Shown one piece after another: positions 35,104 to 44,258 of a stretch of DNA of 64,000 bases (within the stretch, counting starts at the first letter, position 1; each line of letters begins with the position of its first letter). Origin of the DNA: Roseivirga sp. UBA6061 (GTDB taxonomy: Bacteria; Bacteroidota; Bacteroidia; Cytophagales; Cyclobacteriaceae); the NCBI GenBank assembly GCA_002427745.1, contig DIYF01000156.1, positions 1-64,000 on the forward strand, given 5' to 3'. Below the pieces are notes generated by a model. It saw only the letters and a program-made list of their open reading frames with translations, was not told the origin of the DNA and ran no database searches. A program made the position numbers and the translations under genes.

Positions 35104-36729
35104 ATGAAAAGAGGCTTACTTAAAAATTTTTTGGCCCTGCTCGTCATCCTGGGAATGGCTTCAGCTTGTAATCTGAGCTATTTTGAAGATGCTGAGTTTG
35201 GAGATTTCGTTTGGGATCCCTCACTGGCAGTGCCTATTGGTGAAATCAGTTACTCAATCAACGAGCTTTTTGATGAGCTTAACGATGCCGGTGCACAGGT
35301 AGGGGTAAATGATGAAAATATTGTCACCCTGAGTTATACAGAGACACTGCAATCTCAGACCGCTTCAGCATTTATGACGGTGTTGGACCAGAACTTTAGT
35401 GGAGGTGTCGCGGCAGGAGTTGATATAAACAATCCGATCGTAAGTACAACTGTATCTCTGAACCAGACTTTTGAGTTTAATCTCAGTCAGCGAAATGCAG
35501 AAGAGTACGATAGTATTCTGTTTACTGGCGGGAATTTTGATATCACCTTTTCGTCCGACTTTGATGCAACCACTGACTTTACCATGACTGTACAGTCGCT
35601 GGTCAATAGGGCTACCGGAGATCCGCTGACCATTTCAGGTACTTTGTCGCCTTCGGGCCCGACTTTCAATTCCAACAATAACCTGGGAGATTTCAGAGGA
35701 GATTTTACCAGAGATGCCGGAGGCAACCTCTCTACCAACACCGTGGTAGTGGATTTTGCCTATGATATTTCCGTTGAGCCAGGAAGCGTCATTTCCAGTA
35801 CTGACAGAGTAAGCTTTGATATGAGTCTTACCAATGCCGAGTTTGAAACAGTTTACGGAGATGTGGGTACCCAGGGACTGGATGTGAACTTCCAGGTAGT
35901 GAACCTCGATTTTTTCAGAGATTTTGATGCCGGGGGAATCACCTTTACAGATCCCATTTTCAGCTTTGTCTTTGAGAATGGCTTTGGCTTCCCGCTTGGA
36001 ATAGACTTTAAGGATATTACGGCCATTGGTAACGAAGGACAGATCGTTCCTCTGTCAGGTACCGCTACGGATGAGCCTACAGTACTGGCCGCGCCTACGG
36101 TAGAGAATATCGGAACCACCGAAGTGACGAATTTTGAACTCAACTCGTCCAATTCCAATATTGCCGATCTGCTTTCCTCTCAGCCACGCAAAGTGATCAT
36201 GGAGGTAAATGCTGCTACCAATCCGGCTAACGGACCGGAACAATACAATTTTGTAGACATATCCAGCTTGCTTGATGTAAGTGTTCAGGTGGACCTGCCC
36301 CTGATTGCCAACATCAATAACCTGGTAGCCGAAGAGTTTATCGATTTTAATAACGGGACTGACCTGGAAGAAGCCAAAAGGCTTTTGCTAAGAGTAATCA
36401 CTGAAAATGAGCTTCCACTTGGGGGGAATATTGAACTTCAATTTCTGGATGCCTCAGACAACGTGGTTTTCACTGTTTCAGAGAGACCGGTATTTGATGC
36501 TGCTCCTATTGCTTCGGGAGATCGTACCACAGGGGTAGCCACAACCACGGTTGATGTAGAGTTTTCTGATGCCGATATCAGAGCCATTGAAAATGCTACG
36601 CGGATCAAGGTACTGGCCAGGCTATCGACTACCGATGCCACCTCAGGAAACTCAGTGAAATTTTTTGATGACTACGAGCTTAAAATCAGGTTGGCCGCTC
36701 AGGCCGATGTGGAGATAACCTCAAACTAA
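35104..36729 (+). CDS. Large hypothetical lipoprotein
   Basis: A 541-residue lipoprotein with Cys22 (LGMASAC) after a lipoprotein signal peptide. I recognise no named domain. The mature protein is acidic and Asn/Thr-rich with many short beta strands (for example FELSQRN-type and TVQSLVNRATGDPLTISGTLSP) and looks like stacked beta-sandwich modules. It ends 8 bases before the DUF5723 outer-membrane gene, so the two products probably act together at the cell surface. Confidence 0.75.
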   Translation: MKRGLLKNFLALLVILGMASACNLSYFEDAEFGDFVWDPSLAVPIGEISYSINELFDELNDAGAQVGVNDENIVTLSYTETLQSQTASAFMTVLDQNFSGGVAAGVDINNPIVSTTVSLNQTFEFNLSQRNAEEYDSILFTGGNFDITFSSDFDATTDFTMTVQSLVNRATGDPLTISGTLSPSGPTFNSNNNLGDFRGDFTRDAGGNLSTNTVVVDFAYDISVEPGSVISSTDRVSFDMSLTNAEFETVYGDVGTQGLDVNFQVVNLDFFRDFDAGGITFTDPIFSFVFENGFGFPLGIDFKDITAIGNEGQIVPLSGTATDEPTVLAAPTVENIGTTEVTNFELNSSNSNIADLLSSQPRKVIMEVNAATNPANGPEQYNFVDISSLLDVSVQVDLPLIANINNLVAEEFIDFNNGTDLEEAKRLLLRVITENELPLGGNIELQFLDASDNVVFTVSERPVFDAAPIASGDRTTGVATTTVDVEFSDADIRAIENATRIKVLARLSTTDATSGNSVKFFDDYELKIRLAAQADVEITSN

Positions 36730-36737
36730 TTAGGGCC

Positions 36738-38108
36738 ATGACTAGAAAATTACTCATTTTTTCATTCGCAATGGCCCTGACAGTCTCGGCTAGTGCTCAA
36801 GCATATTTCTCTTATTATCAGCTTCGGGAATTGGTGCCACAGACACAGAGTCTGCAGCCGGCCTTTATTCCTAACAACTCATTCACATTCGCCATGCCCG
36901 GGCTGAACCTCGGAGCTTCGCTGGATGCAGATTTCAAATTACAGGACTTATTGGCCAAGGAAACCGGCAGCATAGACTATACAATTGACTTCGATGTATT
37001 GCTGGCTGCTGCCAATGATGTGAATAACCTTAACCTGGATGTAACGTCTAACCTGTTTCACTTCGGGCTAAAGACAAAGAAAGGAGCCTTTTCCCTGTTC
37101 GGTAATGTGAGGGCGATGGTTCACCTGCAATACGACAGGGAGTTTATGGATTTCCTGGCCAATGGTAATGCCAACAGAATAGGGGAGACCATCGATTTTG
37201 GAGGAACCCGATTGCTGGCAAACTCCTATCACGAAATTGGTTTGGGATATACCAGACAGTTCCTTGGTGAAAGATTAACGCTGGGAGCCAGAGTGAAGCA
37301 AGTGACAGGGCTTTTTCATGCCTCACTGGCTGAAGGAGCTACAGGAAGCATCACGACAGATGCCAATGATTACAGCTGGCAGATCATGGTGCAGAATGGT
37401 ACGGCCAATACAGCAGGTCTCGATCTGTTTTTAAACGATCAGGACTATCCCGATAATGCCATTCAGGATTACATTACCTCCAATGATAACAGCACCCTGG
37501 CTTTCGACTTCGGAGCCAAATTCAAGCTTTTTGACTGGCTGCACCTGGAGGCTTCTGTGAATGATATAGGAACAATCACCTATAAAGAGCAAGCCCGCAA
37601 TTATAATACGCAGGATGCCACCGTGAACTTCACTGGTGTTCAGTTGAGAGGAATCGAAAACTCGGGTGATGTATTCAGAGATAGCCTGGAAAGTAAATTC
37701 ACCTCAGACGAGACACAAAGACAGTTTACCACTGATCTTACCATGAGAAGCTACCTTTCAGCATCTCTGTTTCTGGGAGAAAGAAATCGCTTCACGGTAA
37801 TGGCTTTCAACAACCATGTGTTTGACGAGATCGACCCATCTTATGCAGTTGCTTATAACCACTCTGTGAAGAAGTTTACCTTTGGCCTTTTGGGTAGTTA
37901 CAGAGGTAGCGGCAATGAAGTAAACATTGGTGCGAATATCGCCTCAGATATAGGTCCGGTTCAACTATACCTGGCATTGGATAATGCCCTGGCCAGTAGC
38001 CGACCTGAACAGTATTCGAAGGCCGATTTCAGATTCGGTATCAATCTTATGTTTGGTTATAAAAAATGGGCCAATAAGAGTGATATCATAGACCTGGACG
38101 AGCTCTAG
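36738..38108 (+). CDS. DUF5723-type outer-membrane protein
   Basis: A 456-residue predicted outer-membrane beta-barrel. A signal peptide (1-21, ending SASAQA) is followed by YFSYYQLRELVPQTQSLQPAF, which matches the conserved N-terminus of DUF5723 proteins (porin-like, function unknown). The rest alternates aromatic and polar residues in strands, with long loops. Cotranscribed with the lipoprotein gene (8-base gap). Its stop is one base from the convergent stop of the RND/MMPL gene. Confidence 0.82.
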   Translation: MTRKLLIFSFAMALTVSASAQAYFSYYQLRELVPQTQSLQPAFIPNNSFTFAMPGLNLGASLDADFKLQDLLAKETGSIDYTIDFDVLLAAANDVNNLNLDVTSNLFHFGLKTKKGAFSLFGNVRAMVHLQYDREFMDFLANGNANRIGETIDFGGTRLLANSYHEIGLGYTRQFLGERLTLGARVKQVTGLFHASLAEGATGSITTDANDYSWQIMVQNGTANTAGLDLFLNDQDYPDNAIQDYITSNDNSTLAFDFGAKFKLFDWLHLEASVNDIGTITYKEQARNYNTQDATVNFTGVQLRGIENSGDVFRDSLESKFTSDETQRQFTTDLTMRSYLSASLFLGERNRFTVMAFNNHVFDEIDPSYAVAYNHSVKKFTFGLLGSYRGSGNEVNIGANIASDIGPVQLYLALDNALASSRPEQYSKADFRFGINLMFGYKKWANKSDIIDLDEL

Positions 38109-38109
38109 A

Positions 38110-40326
38110 CTATTTGGCTTTTCGGTGCAACAATACAGGAAGTAACAGTAAGTCTGCCAGTAAGGCGGCTACCAGTGTAGTACAAACAAAGAAGCCTATG
38201 TAGTAGGTGGCTGAAAAGCCCGAGTTCAAGAATATTATAAATCCTGAGAAAAGGACGATAGAGGTAAGAATGATGCTTTTGCCTGTTGAAAGGAAAGCTC
38301 GTTTGATCGCATAGATACTCTGCCGTCCTTTTTTTATTTCCAGCATATATCTGCTGATAAAGTGAATGCTGTCGTCTACCGCAATGCCAAATGCTACACT
38401 GAAAATAATGGCGGTAGACAGGTTCAGGTCCACCTGCATAACGCCCATCAGCGCAGCCAGCACCAGGAGGGGGAGCAGGTTGGGCAAAATGGAGATCAGT
38501 GTCAGTCTTAAATCCCTTGTAAGGACCAGAATGAGCAAGGCGATCGCCCCGATAGCTACCAGCAGACCGCTGAGGATCATTCTTACATTAAAGGCATTCG
38601 TTTTATCAATGAGATAAGAGGTGCCGGTAAGTCTGAATTGAATATCCGGAACATTGAGGGCCACTAGCTTTTCAAATAAGGCTTCATTTTTTACCGAAGC
38701 TATGGCACTACCGGCATCTTGACATCGGCCATTGATTCGCCAGGTCAGCCCATCCTGTGAGCCTATGACCTTTCTTACTTCCCTGAGACCCGATGAGTAA
38801 AAGAGCCGCTTTACTCTATTGATGTCTCTGTCTTCCGGAAAGGTATAAGCCGATGCGGCACCTCCTTTCAGCGCCTGATTGAGAGACTTGATCAATGTCA
38901 GGGGAGACTGGATATGGTTGACGCCATATGCTGTTTCCAGGAACTGATGAAGTTCATCCAGCGCCTGCCATGTGGTTTTTGAAAACAGGTCAGCCTCTGC
39001 CGGTAATTTCATGGTCAGCTCAAAGGGTTTGTAGCCGTCATATTGCTCATCAAAGAAGACAACAGGTTCTGCGAGGGGATCATCTCTTTCAATCCCTACC
39101 AGGATGGAGGTGTTTTCTTTTACCTGGAAGGCCGCCCAGGTACTGATCAGGCCTATCAGAACAGATGCTGATACAATTTGTTTTTTGTTACGCATTACCC
39201 GGATAAACAGGCCGGGCAGATATCTGGTCCAGAAGTTGTGTCGGGCAGGCGCAGCATTCACAGGCCTTCGGATAATGGCCAGGAGGCAGGGTACCAGACT
39301 GAAGGCAATCAGGTAAGCCAGCATAATGCCCAGGCCGGTATAGAGACCAAAATCACGGATGGGTTTGATGGGCAGAATGACGAGGGTGATAAAACCTATG
39401 GCAGTGGTGATAGAAGTGAGAAAGGTAGCAAGCCCCACTTCTTTCAGGGAAACACGGAGCGCCTGTTCGACTGAGCTCCCTGATCGCACCAATTCATTGA
39501 ATTTATTGCAGAGATGAATGATGTCAGACATCGAAACGATAAGTAGAATCGGAGGCACGATCACCATCATTACATCCAGCTCTTTGCCTATCAGGGCGTA
39601 AAAGCCCAGGTTCCAGACGGTAGTGATGATCAGTGCCAGCAAGGGCATCCATACCCCGCGCGCAGTTTTGAAAAGTAACACAAGCGCGATGATGACCATG
39701 ATGATGGCAGCTGTGAGATTGAAGCTGAGGTCTTTTTCCAACTGCTGAACAAACTCATATTGCGCCTGCACTTTACCTGAGGTGATGAAGTTATCAAAGC
39801 CTCTGGCTTCCAGGTATGCCTTATACTTTTTGTAAAAAATATCCGCCTCTGCCTTTACCGGATAGGGCTGATGTCTTACTACGAGCCCAACGGAAGCCCC
39901 GTCACTTGCAAAATACTGCCCTGTCAGGTCAGGGTTGGCTTGTATCCTGTCAGCGTCAAGGTTGCCCCCTTTTTTATAAAGGCTTAGTTTGTTTAAGCCC
40001 AAAGGGGTTACCTGCCATTTGTAATAGTTGGTAGGGGAGAACACCCTGTCAATTTCAGGCCAGCTCTCCAGCTCTCGTGTCAGTTCATCAATTTTCTCCA
40101 GGAACCCGTTGCTGTAGATGTCTTCATCAAAAACGGCCAGGTAGAGAAAGTCATCATACATGCCGAATTCGGCTGTAATCTGCTCATAGTAGGTAAGATC
40201 GGGATCACCCTTGGGAAAGAAGGTATTGAAATCGTAATCGAATTTAAGGTAGCGAAGCTGGGTGCCCAGTAGCACGGTAACTATACCGATGATGACTAAT
40301 CCGTAAATTCCTTTTTTTCTACTCAC
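38110..40326 (-). CDS. RND-superfamily (MMPL-type) transporter
   Basis: A 738-residue membrane protein with twelve helices in two pseudo-symmetric halves, each with a large extracytoplasmic loop (about 28-205 and 405-565). Helices are at about 8-26, 210-340 and 380-400, then 570-730. Conserved charged positions typical of proton-driven RND proteins appear in the helix 4 region (VSMSDIIHLCNKFNE) and its second-half counterpart (FGIAVDDSIHFISRY). Members export lipids, sterol-like molecules or hopanoids; the cargo here is unknown. It stands alone on the minus strand. Confidence 0.88.
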   Translation of the reverse strand: MSRKKGIYGLVIIGIVTVLLGTQLRYLKFDYDFNTFFPKGDPDLTYYEQITAEFGMYDDFLYLAVFDEDIYSNGFLEKIDELTRELESWPEIDRVFSPTNYYKWQVTPLGLNKLSLYKKGGNLDADRIQANPDLTGQYFASDGASVGLVVRHQPYPVKAEADIFYKKYKAYLEARGFDNFITSGKVQAQYEFVQQLEKDLSFNLTAAIIMVIIALVLLFKTARGVWMPLLALIITTVWNLGFYALIGKELDVMMVIVPPILLIVSMSDIIHLCNKFNELVRSGSSVEQALRVSLKEVGLATFLTSITTAIGFITLVILPIKPIRDFGLYTGLGIMLAYLIAFSLVPCLLAIIRRPVNAAPARHNFWTRYLPGLFIRVMRNKKQIVSASVLIGLISTWAAFQVKENTSILVGIERDDPLAEPVVFFDEQYDGYKPFELTMKLPAEADLFSKTTWQALDELHQFLETAYGVNHIQSPLTLIKSLNQALKGGAASAYTFPEDRDINRVKRLFYSSGLREVRKVIGSQDGLTWRINGRCQDAGSAIASVKNEALFEKLVALNVPDIQFRLTGTSYLIDKTNAFNVRMILSGLLVAIGAIALLILVLTRDLRLTLISILPNLLPLLVLAALMGVMQVDLNLSTAIIFSVAFGIAVDDSIHFISRYMLEIKKGRQSIYAIKRAFLSTGKSIILTSIVLFSGFIIFLNSGFSATYYIGFFVCTTLVAALLADLLLLPVLLHRKAK

Positions 40327-40442
40327 AGAGAGGACTTAGGTCTCAAAGATAACGATCAAAAACTTCATGCACTGTCTTCGCTTTACCATGAAATTTGCAT
40401 TAATTTGAATCAATTTTGTGAAGCGTAAAAGACGATTTGACT

Positions 40443-41237
40443 ATGAAGCAGTACCATGACCTGATGCAGCATATTTTAGATAACGGGGTAGAGAAAGAGG
40501 ACAGGACAGGAACAGGTACTAAAAGCGTTTTTGGTTATCAGATGCGTTTCGATCTTTCAGAAGGTTTTCCGGTGGTTACTACCAAAAAACTTCACCTCAG
40601 GTCTATCATTCATGAACTCCTCTGGTTTTTACAGGGCGATACCAACATCAAATACCTCAAGGATAATGGCGTAAGGATCTGGGATGAATGGGCTGACGAG
40701 GACGGGAACCTGGGGCCTGTTTATGGCTATCAGTGGAGAAACTGGCCTGCCGGAGACGGTGGTACCATTGATCAGATCACTAAAGTGGTCGATCAGATTA
40801 AGAATAACCCTGATTCGCGAAGACTTATCGTGAGTGCCTGGAACGTGGCTGATGTAGACCATATGGCGCTTCCTCCCTGCCATGCCTTTTTTCAGTTCTA
40901 TGTCGCCAATGGTAAACTCTCATGTCAGCTGTATCAGAGAAGTGCCGATGTCTTTCTGGGAGTACCTTTCAACATCGCCTCTTATGCATTACTGGTGCTG
41001 ATGATTGCTCAGGTATGCGATCTGGAACCCGGTGATTTCGTACATACTTTCGGTGATGCCCACCTGTATTCCAACCACATGGAGCAGGCACATTTACAAC
41101 TGTCCAGAGATTTCAGGCCCCTGCCTACTATGAAGATCAATCCGGACGTGAAAAACATCTTTGACTTTAAGTATGAGGATTTTGAGCTCGTAGGTTATGA
41201 GCCGCATCCTCACATCAAGGCTGCGGTGGCAGTGTAA
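40443..41237 (+). CDS. thyA: Thymidylate synthase
   Basis: Makes dTMP from dUMP with methylene-tetrahydrofolate. Starting at the ATG at 40443 the protein has 264 residues, the length and numbering of E. coli ThyA: Arg21 (DRTGTG), catalytic Cys146 (LPPCHAF), Arg126-Arg127 (DSRRLIV), Arg166-Asp169 (QRSAD) and Asn177 (PFNIASY) are all present. An in-frame TTG two codons upstream is less likely. Its 3' end overlaps the convergent class IV aminotransferase gene by 23 bases. Confidence 0.98.
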   Translation: MKQYHDLMQHILDNGVEKEDRTGTGTKSVFGYQMRFDLSEGFPVVTTKKLHLRSIIHELLWFLQGDTNIKYLKDNGVRIWDEWADEDGNLGPVYGYQWRNWPAGDGGTIDQITKVVDQIKNNPDSRRLIVSAWNVADVDHMALPPCHAFFQFYVANGKLSCQLYQRSADVFLGVPFNIASYALLVLMIAQVCDLEPGDFVHTFGDAHLYSNHMEQAHLQLSRDFRPLPTMKINPDVKNIFDFKYEDFELVGYEPHPHIKAAVAV

Positions 41238-42036
41238 GGATCTGCCTGAGCAGGCTTTCAGGGCTCTCAAAGACTACCCTGTCTTCAAAGCGTTTCACCC
41301 ATCTTATGCCTGAAGCATTACTCAAAAAGATATGGTCTGCTTCGGTCAGGGCTTCAACAGGCTGGCGTACTTCACGAACTACCATACCATTGGCTTTGAA
41401 GGCCTGGATAAGAAAATCCCGCATGGTACCTCTGACACAACCGGTATTCAGGTCCGGGGTATATATCTCGCCCTCCTTTACCCAGAAGATATTGGAAGCC
41501 ACGCATTCGGCTATGTGGCCGGCCATGTCTGTAATGATCAGCTCATCACAGGGGCTGTGCTTTCTTTCAACTCCCGCCAGTACATAGGGCAGGGCACTCA
41601 TGGTCTTGGCAAATGAGAGGGCATGTAGGCTCAGCTTTGCCTTTTCAGAAACGGAAAGCAGTTCGACTGCTCCGAAAAAGGGATAGGAGCTTTCGGTAGC
41701 TGTGATCAGAAAAGAGCTTTTGTCTTCAGAGGGTTCATAAAGGCCGCCTTCATCTCTCCAGACCTGTGCTCTGATTCTCAGGGTGCCTTTCAGGCTATTG
41801 GCAGTTTTCAGGCCTTCTATATATCCCTCAAGCTGCTGTTCTGAGAAGGGCATTTCCATCCCCAATACCGTGCAGCCCTGGCTGAGTCTGACTATATGAT
41901 AAGCCAGTAAATTTATTCGATCCGGTCCTGTAACAATTGTTTCGAACAGGCCGTCTCCATAGCAGAATGCCCTGTTGCGGATTTGAAGTTCGATTTCCTC
42001 CTCAGGCAGTATTCGTGAGTTATATATTGCTTTCAT
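41215..42036 (-). CDS. Class IV aminotransferase (aminodeoxychorismate lyase-like)
   Basis: PLP enzyme of fold type IV, 273 residues from the ATG at 42036 ([17 protein letters not shown]); a longer in-frame start at 42072 adds twelve residues not typical of the family. [13 protein letters not shown] at the N-terminus, PLP lysine in [16 protein letters not shown], and the [13 protein letters not shown] plus [10 protein letters not shown] segments fit. It may be aminodeoxychorismate lyase (pabC), branched-chain or D-amino-acid aminotransferase; folate linkage to thyA favours the first only weakly. Overlaps thyA tail to tail by 23 bases. Confidence 0.8.
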   Translation of the reverse strand: MKAIYNSRILPEEEIELQIRNRAFCYGDGLFETIVTGPDRINLLAYHIVRLSQGCTVLGMEMPFSEQQLEGYIEGLKTANSLKGTLRIRAQVWRDEGGLYEPSEDKSSFLITATESSYPFFGAVELLSVSEKAKLSLHALSFAKTMSALPYVLAGVERKHSPCDELIITDMAGHIAECVASNIFWVKEGEIYTPDLNTGCVRGTMRDFLIQAFKANGMVVREVRQPVEALTEADHIFLSNASGIRWVKRFEDRVVFESPESLLRQILTLPPQP

Positions 42037-42117
42037 GGATTCAATGAACCACTTAAACAGATTCGGGATCAAGAAGGTTATATTTCTCTAGTTTTGAAAG
42101 TGAATTTTTAGATTAGG

Positions 42118-42795
42118 ATGGCCGAACAAAGTAGTGTATTTGATATGATTGGTCCCGTGATGATCGGACCGTCAAGTTCCCATACTGCCGGAGTAGTTCG
42201 CATTGGAAATGTAGCCCGAATGCTCCTGGCTCAACAGCCCGAAACAGCTGAAATTACTTTTTATAACTCTTTTGCCAGAACCTACGAGGGGCATGGCAGC
42301 GACAGGGCTATTGTGGCGGGTCTGTTGGGCTTTAAAACAGATGATAAACGTATCAAGACAGCCTTTGATGAGGCTGAGTCTGCCGGAATGGAGTTTTCAT
42401 TCAGGTCTATGGGCAATGCTTCTACCATGCACCCCAATACAGTGAAGGTCAATCTGCAGGCGGGCGGCAAATCTATAAGTGTAGTCGGGGAAAGCCGGGG
42501 CGGAGGCGTGATTAAGATTACAGAGGTTAACGGTTTTGCTTCTAACCTGAGTGCCAATACCTATACGGCCATTATCAGGGCTGATGACAGAAAAGGAGCC
42601 ATTGCTTTTATCGCTTCCTTGCTGGCTAATGAAGAATGTAACATAGCCACCATGTCGGTAAACCGAAAAGGCAAAAATCATGAAGCCTGTCACTTTATAG
42701 AAATGGATTCACCAATTGTCAGCACGACATTGGATTACATAAAAAGCTTATCCTGGGTTAAAGAGGTCACTTTCATACCAGGTAGCGATTTTTAA
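42118..42795 (+). CDS. sdaAB: L-serine ammonia-lyase, beta subunit
   Basis: Beta subunit of the iron-sulfur L-serine dehydratase, which converts serine to pyruvate and ammonia; 225 residues. SVFDMIGPVMIGPSSSHTAG at the N-terminus is the family signature, followed by the GHGSDRAIVAGLLG segment, and an ACT domain occupies about 150-222. The alpha (catalytic cluster) subunit is not next to it, so it must be encoded elsewhere. It is divergent from the class IV aminotransferase and is followed after 7 bases by a TolC gene. Confidence 0.92.
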   Translation: MAEQSSVFDMIGPVMIGPSSSHTAGVVRIGNVARMLLAQQPETAEITFYNSFARTYEGHGSDRAIVAGLLGFKTDDKRIKTAFDEAESAGMEFSFRSMGNASTMHPNTVKVNLQAGGKSISVVGESRGGGVIKITEVNGFASNLSANTYTAIIRADDRKGAIAFIASLLANEECNIATMSVNRKGKNHEACHFIEMDSPIVSTTLDYIKSLSWVKEVTFIPGSDF

Positions 42796-42802
42796 AACAT
42801 CG

Positions 42803-44257
42803 ATGATGATTTACAGAAGAACAATTTATTTAAGTCTGCTGATTCTCTTTATGGGATTCACGGCATTAGGTCAAAGCACACAAGGGGCCTGGACACTCGA
42901 AGAGTGTATCAACTATGCCTGGGAAAATAACCTGACCATCAGGACGAATAAGCTGAATCAGCTGCAAAACGAGATATCTCTGAAAGAGGCGAAGTTTTCA
43001 AGGCTGCCCAATCTTAGTGGAGGAGGTAATGTTGGTAAGCAATTCGGACGTACCATTAACCCCAATACCAACGAGTTTACCAATATTGATGTATTGGGGG
43101 GGAGTATGAGTCTGAACTCATCTGTAACACTCTACAGAGGTGGGCAGATCAACAATACCATCAAGCAGAATGAGGTGAATCTCAAGGCATCTGAGCAGGA
43201 TTTACAGAAAGCGAAAAACGATATCGGTCTTACCGTAGCGACTAATTTTCTGACTGTTCTGCTGAATCAGGAGCAATTGGAGAATGCGAGGTTTCAGTTG
43301 AGAACCAGCGAAGAGCAGTTGGAGCGTACAAAGAAACTGGTAAAGGCCGGTTCGCTTCCACTGGCTAATCAGCTTGACCTTGAGTCGCAAAAGGCTACCA
43401 ATGAGGTAACACTGATCAATGCAGAAAATGCAGTAAACCTGGCCATCCTCAATTTAAAGCAGTCAATGCAGATGCCGGCAGGTGATCCTTTAACGATTAC
43501 GGCTCCGGATATTGAGGTGACCAGTCTCAGCATGGCCCCGCAAAACCCTACAGAAATCTATCAGATTGCGCTTAACAACCAGCCGGATATCAAAAGTGCC
43601 GAATTAGGTATTCAAAGTAGTGATTATGGTATTAAGCTGGCAAAAGCGGCTTTCCTGCCATCCATATCACTCAATGGTAGTATCTCTTCCAACTTCTCTG
43701 ATGCAGCCCAGACCATTACCGGGTTTCAGAGTGTTACCGTGCCGTCACAACAGATTGGTACAGTGGACGGGACTGGTGCTTCTGTGTTCTCACTGCCGGG
43801 TACGAGAGAGATACCTATTGCTTCTGATACACAATTCTTTGATCAGATTGATAACAACCTGGGACAGTCCATCGGGCTGGGGCTGAATATTCCGATTTTC
43901 AGCAGGTATTCAAACAAGTCAAACCTGCAGAGAGCTGAGATCACCAAGCAGAGAGCAGAGATTACGGCCCTTAATGCAAGGAATACTTTACGCCAGAATA
44001 TTGAGTCGGCTTACAATAATGCGCTGGCCAGTTTAAAATCTTATGAAGCTACCGAAAAAAGGGTGGCTGCTCTGCAGGAGTCCTTCAGGGCGACAGAGCA
44101 ACAATACAATGTTGGTTCGGCCAATGCCGTGGATTATCAGGTAGCCAGCAACAACCTGTTTGCGGCAAGAACAGACCTGGTAAGAGCGAAGTATGAGTAT
44201 ATCTTCCGAACCAAGATTTTAGATTTTTATTTAGGAAACCCTATTACATTAAAATAA
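42803..44257 (+). CDS. TolC-family outer-membrane efflux protein
   Basis: A 484-residue TolC-type trimeric channel subunit. Signal peptide 1-23 (ending TALGQ), then the two structural repeats: WTLEECINYAWENNLTI...RLPNLSGGGN, and PDIKSAELGIQSSDYGIKLAKAAFLPSISLNGS. A long coiled helix with LNARNTLRQNIESAYNNALASLKSYE is in the second half. One base separates its stop from the start of the HlyD adaptor gene, so the two are coupled; no ABC or RND pump gene follows them here. Confidence 0.93.
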   Translation: MMIYRRTIYLSLLILFMGFTALGQSTQGAWTLEECINYAWENNLTIRTNKLNQLQNEISLKEAKFSRLPNLSGGGNVGKQFGRTINPNTNEFTNIDVLGGSMSLNSSVTLYRGGQINNTIKQNEVNLKASEQDLQKAKNDIGLTVATNFLTVLLNQEQLENARFQLRTSEEQLERTKKLVKAGSLPLANQLDLESQKATNEVTLINAENAVNLAILNLKQSMQMPAGDPLTITAPDIEVTSLSMAPQNPTEIYQIALNNQPDIKSAELGIQSSDYGIKLAKAAFLPSISLNGSISSNFSDAAQTITGFQSVTVPSQQIGTVDGTGASVFSLPGTREIPIASDTQFFDQIDNNLGQSIGLGLNIPIFSRYSNKSNLQRAEITKQRAEITALNARNTLRQNIESAYNNALASLKSYEATEKRVAALQESFRATEQQYNVGSANAVDYQVASNNLFAARTDLVRAKYEYIFRTKILDFYLGNPITLK

Positions 44258-44258
44258 C

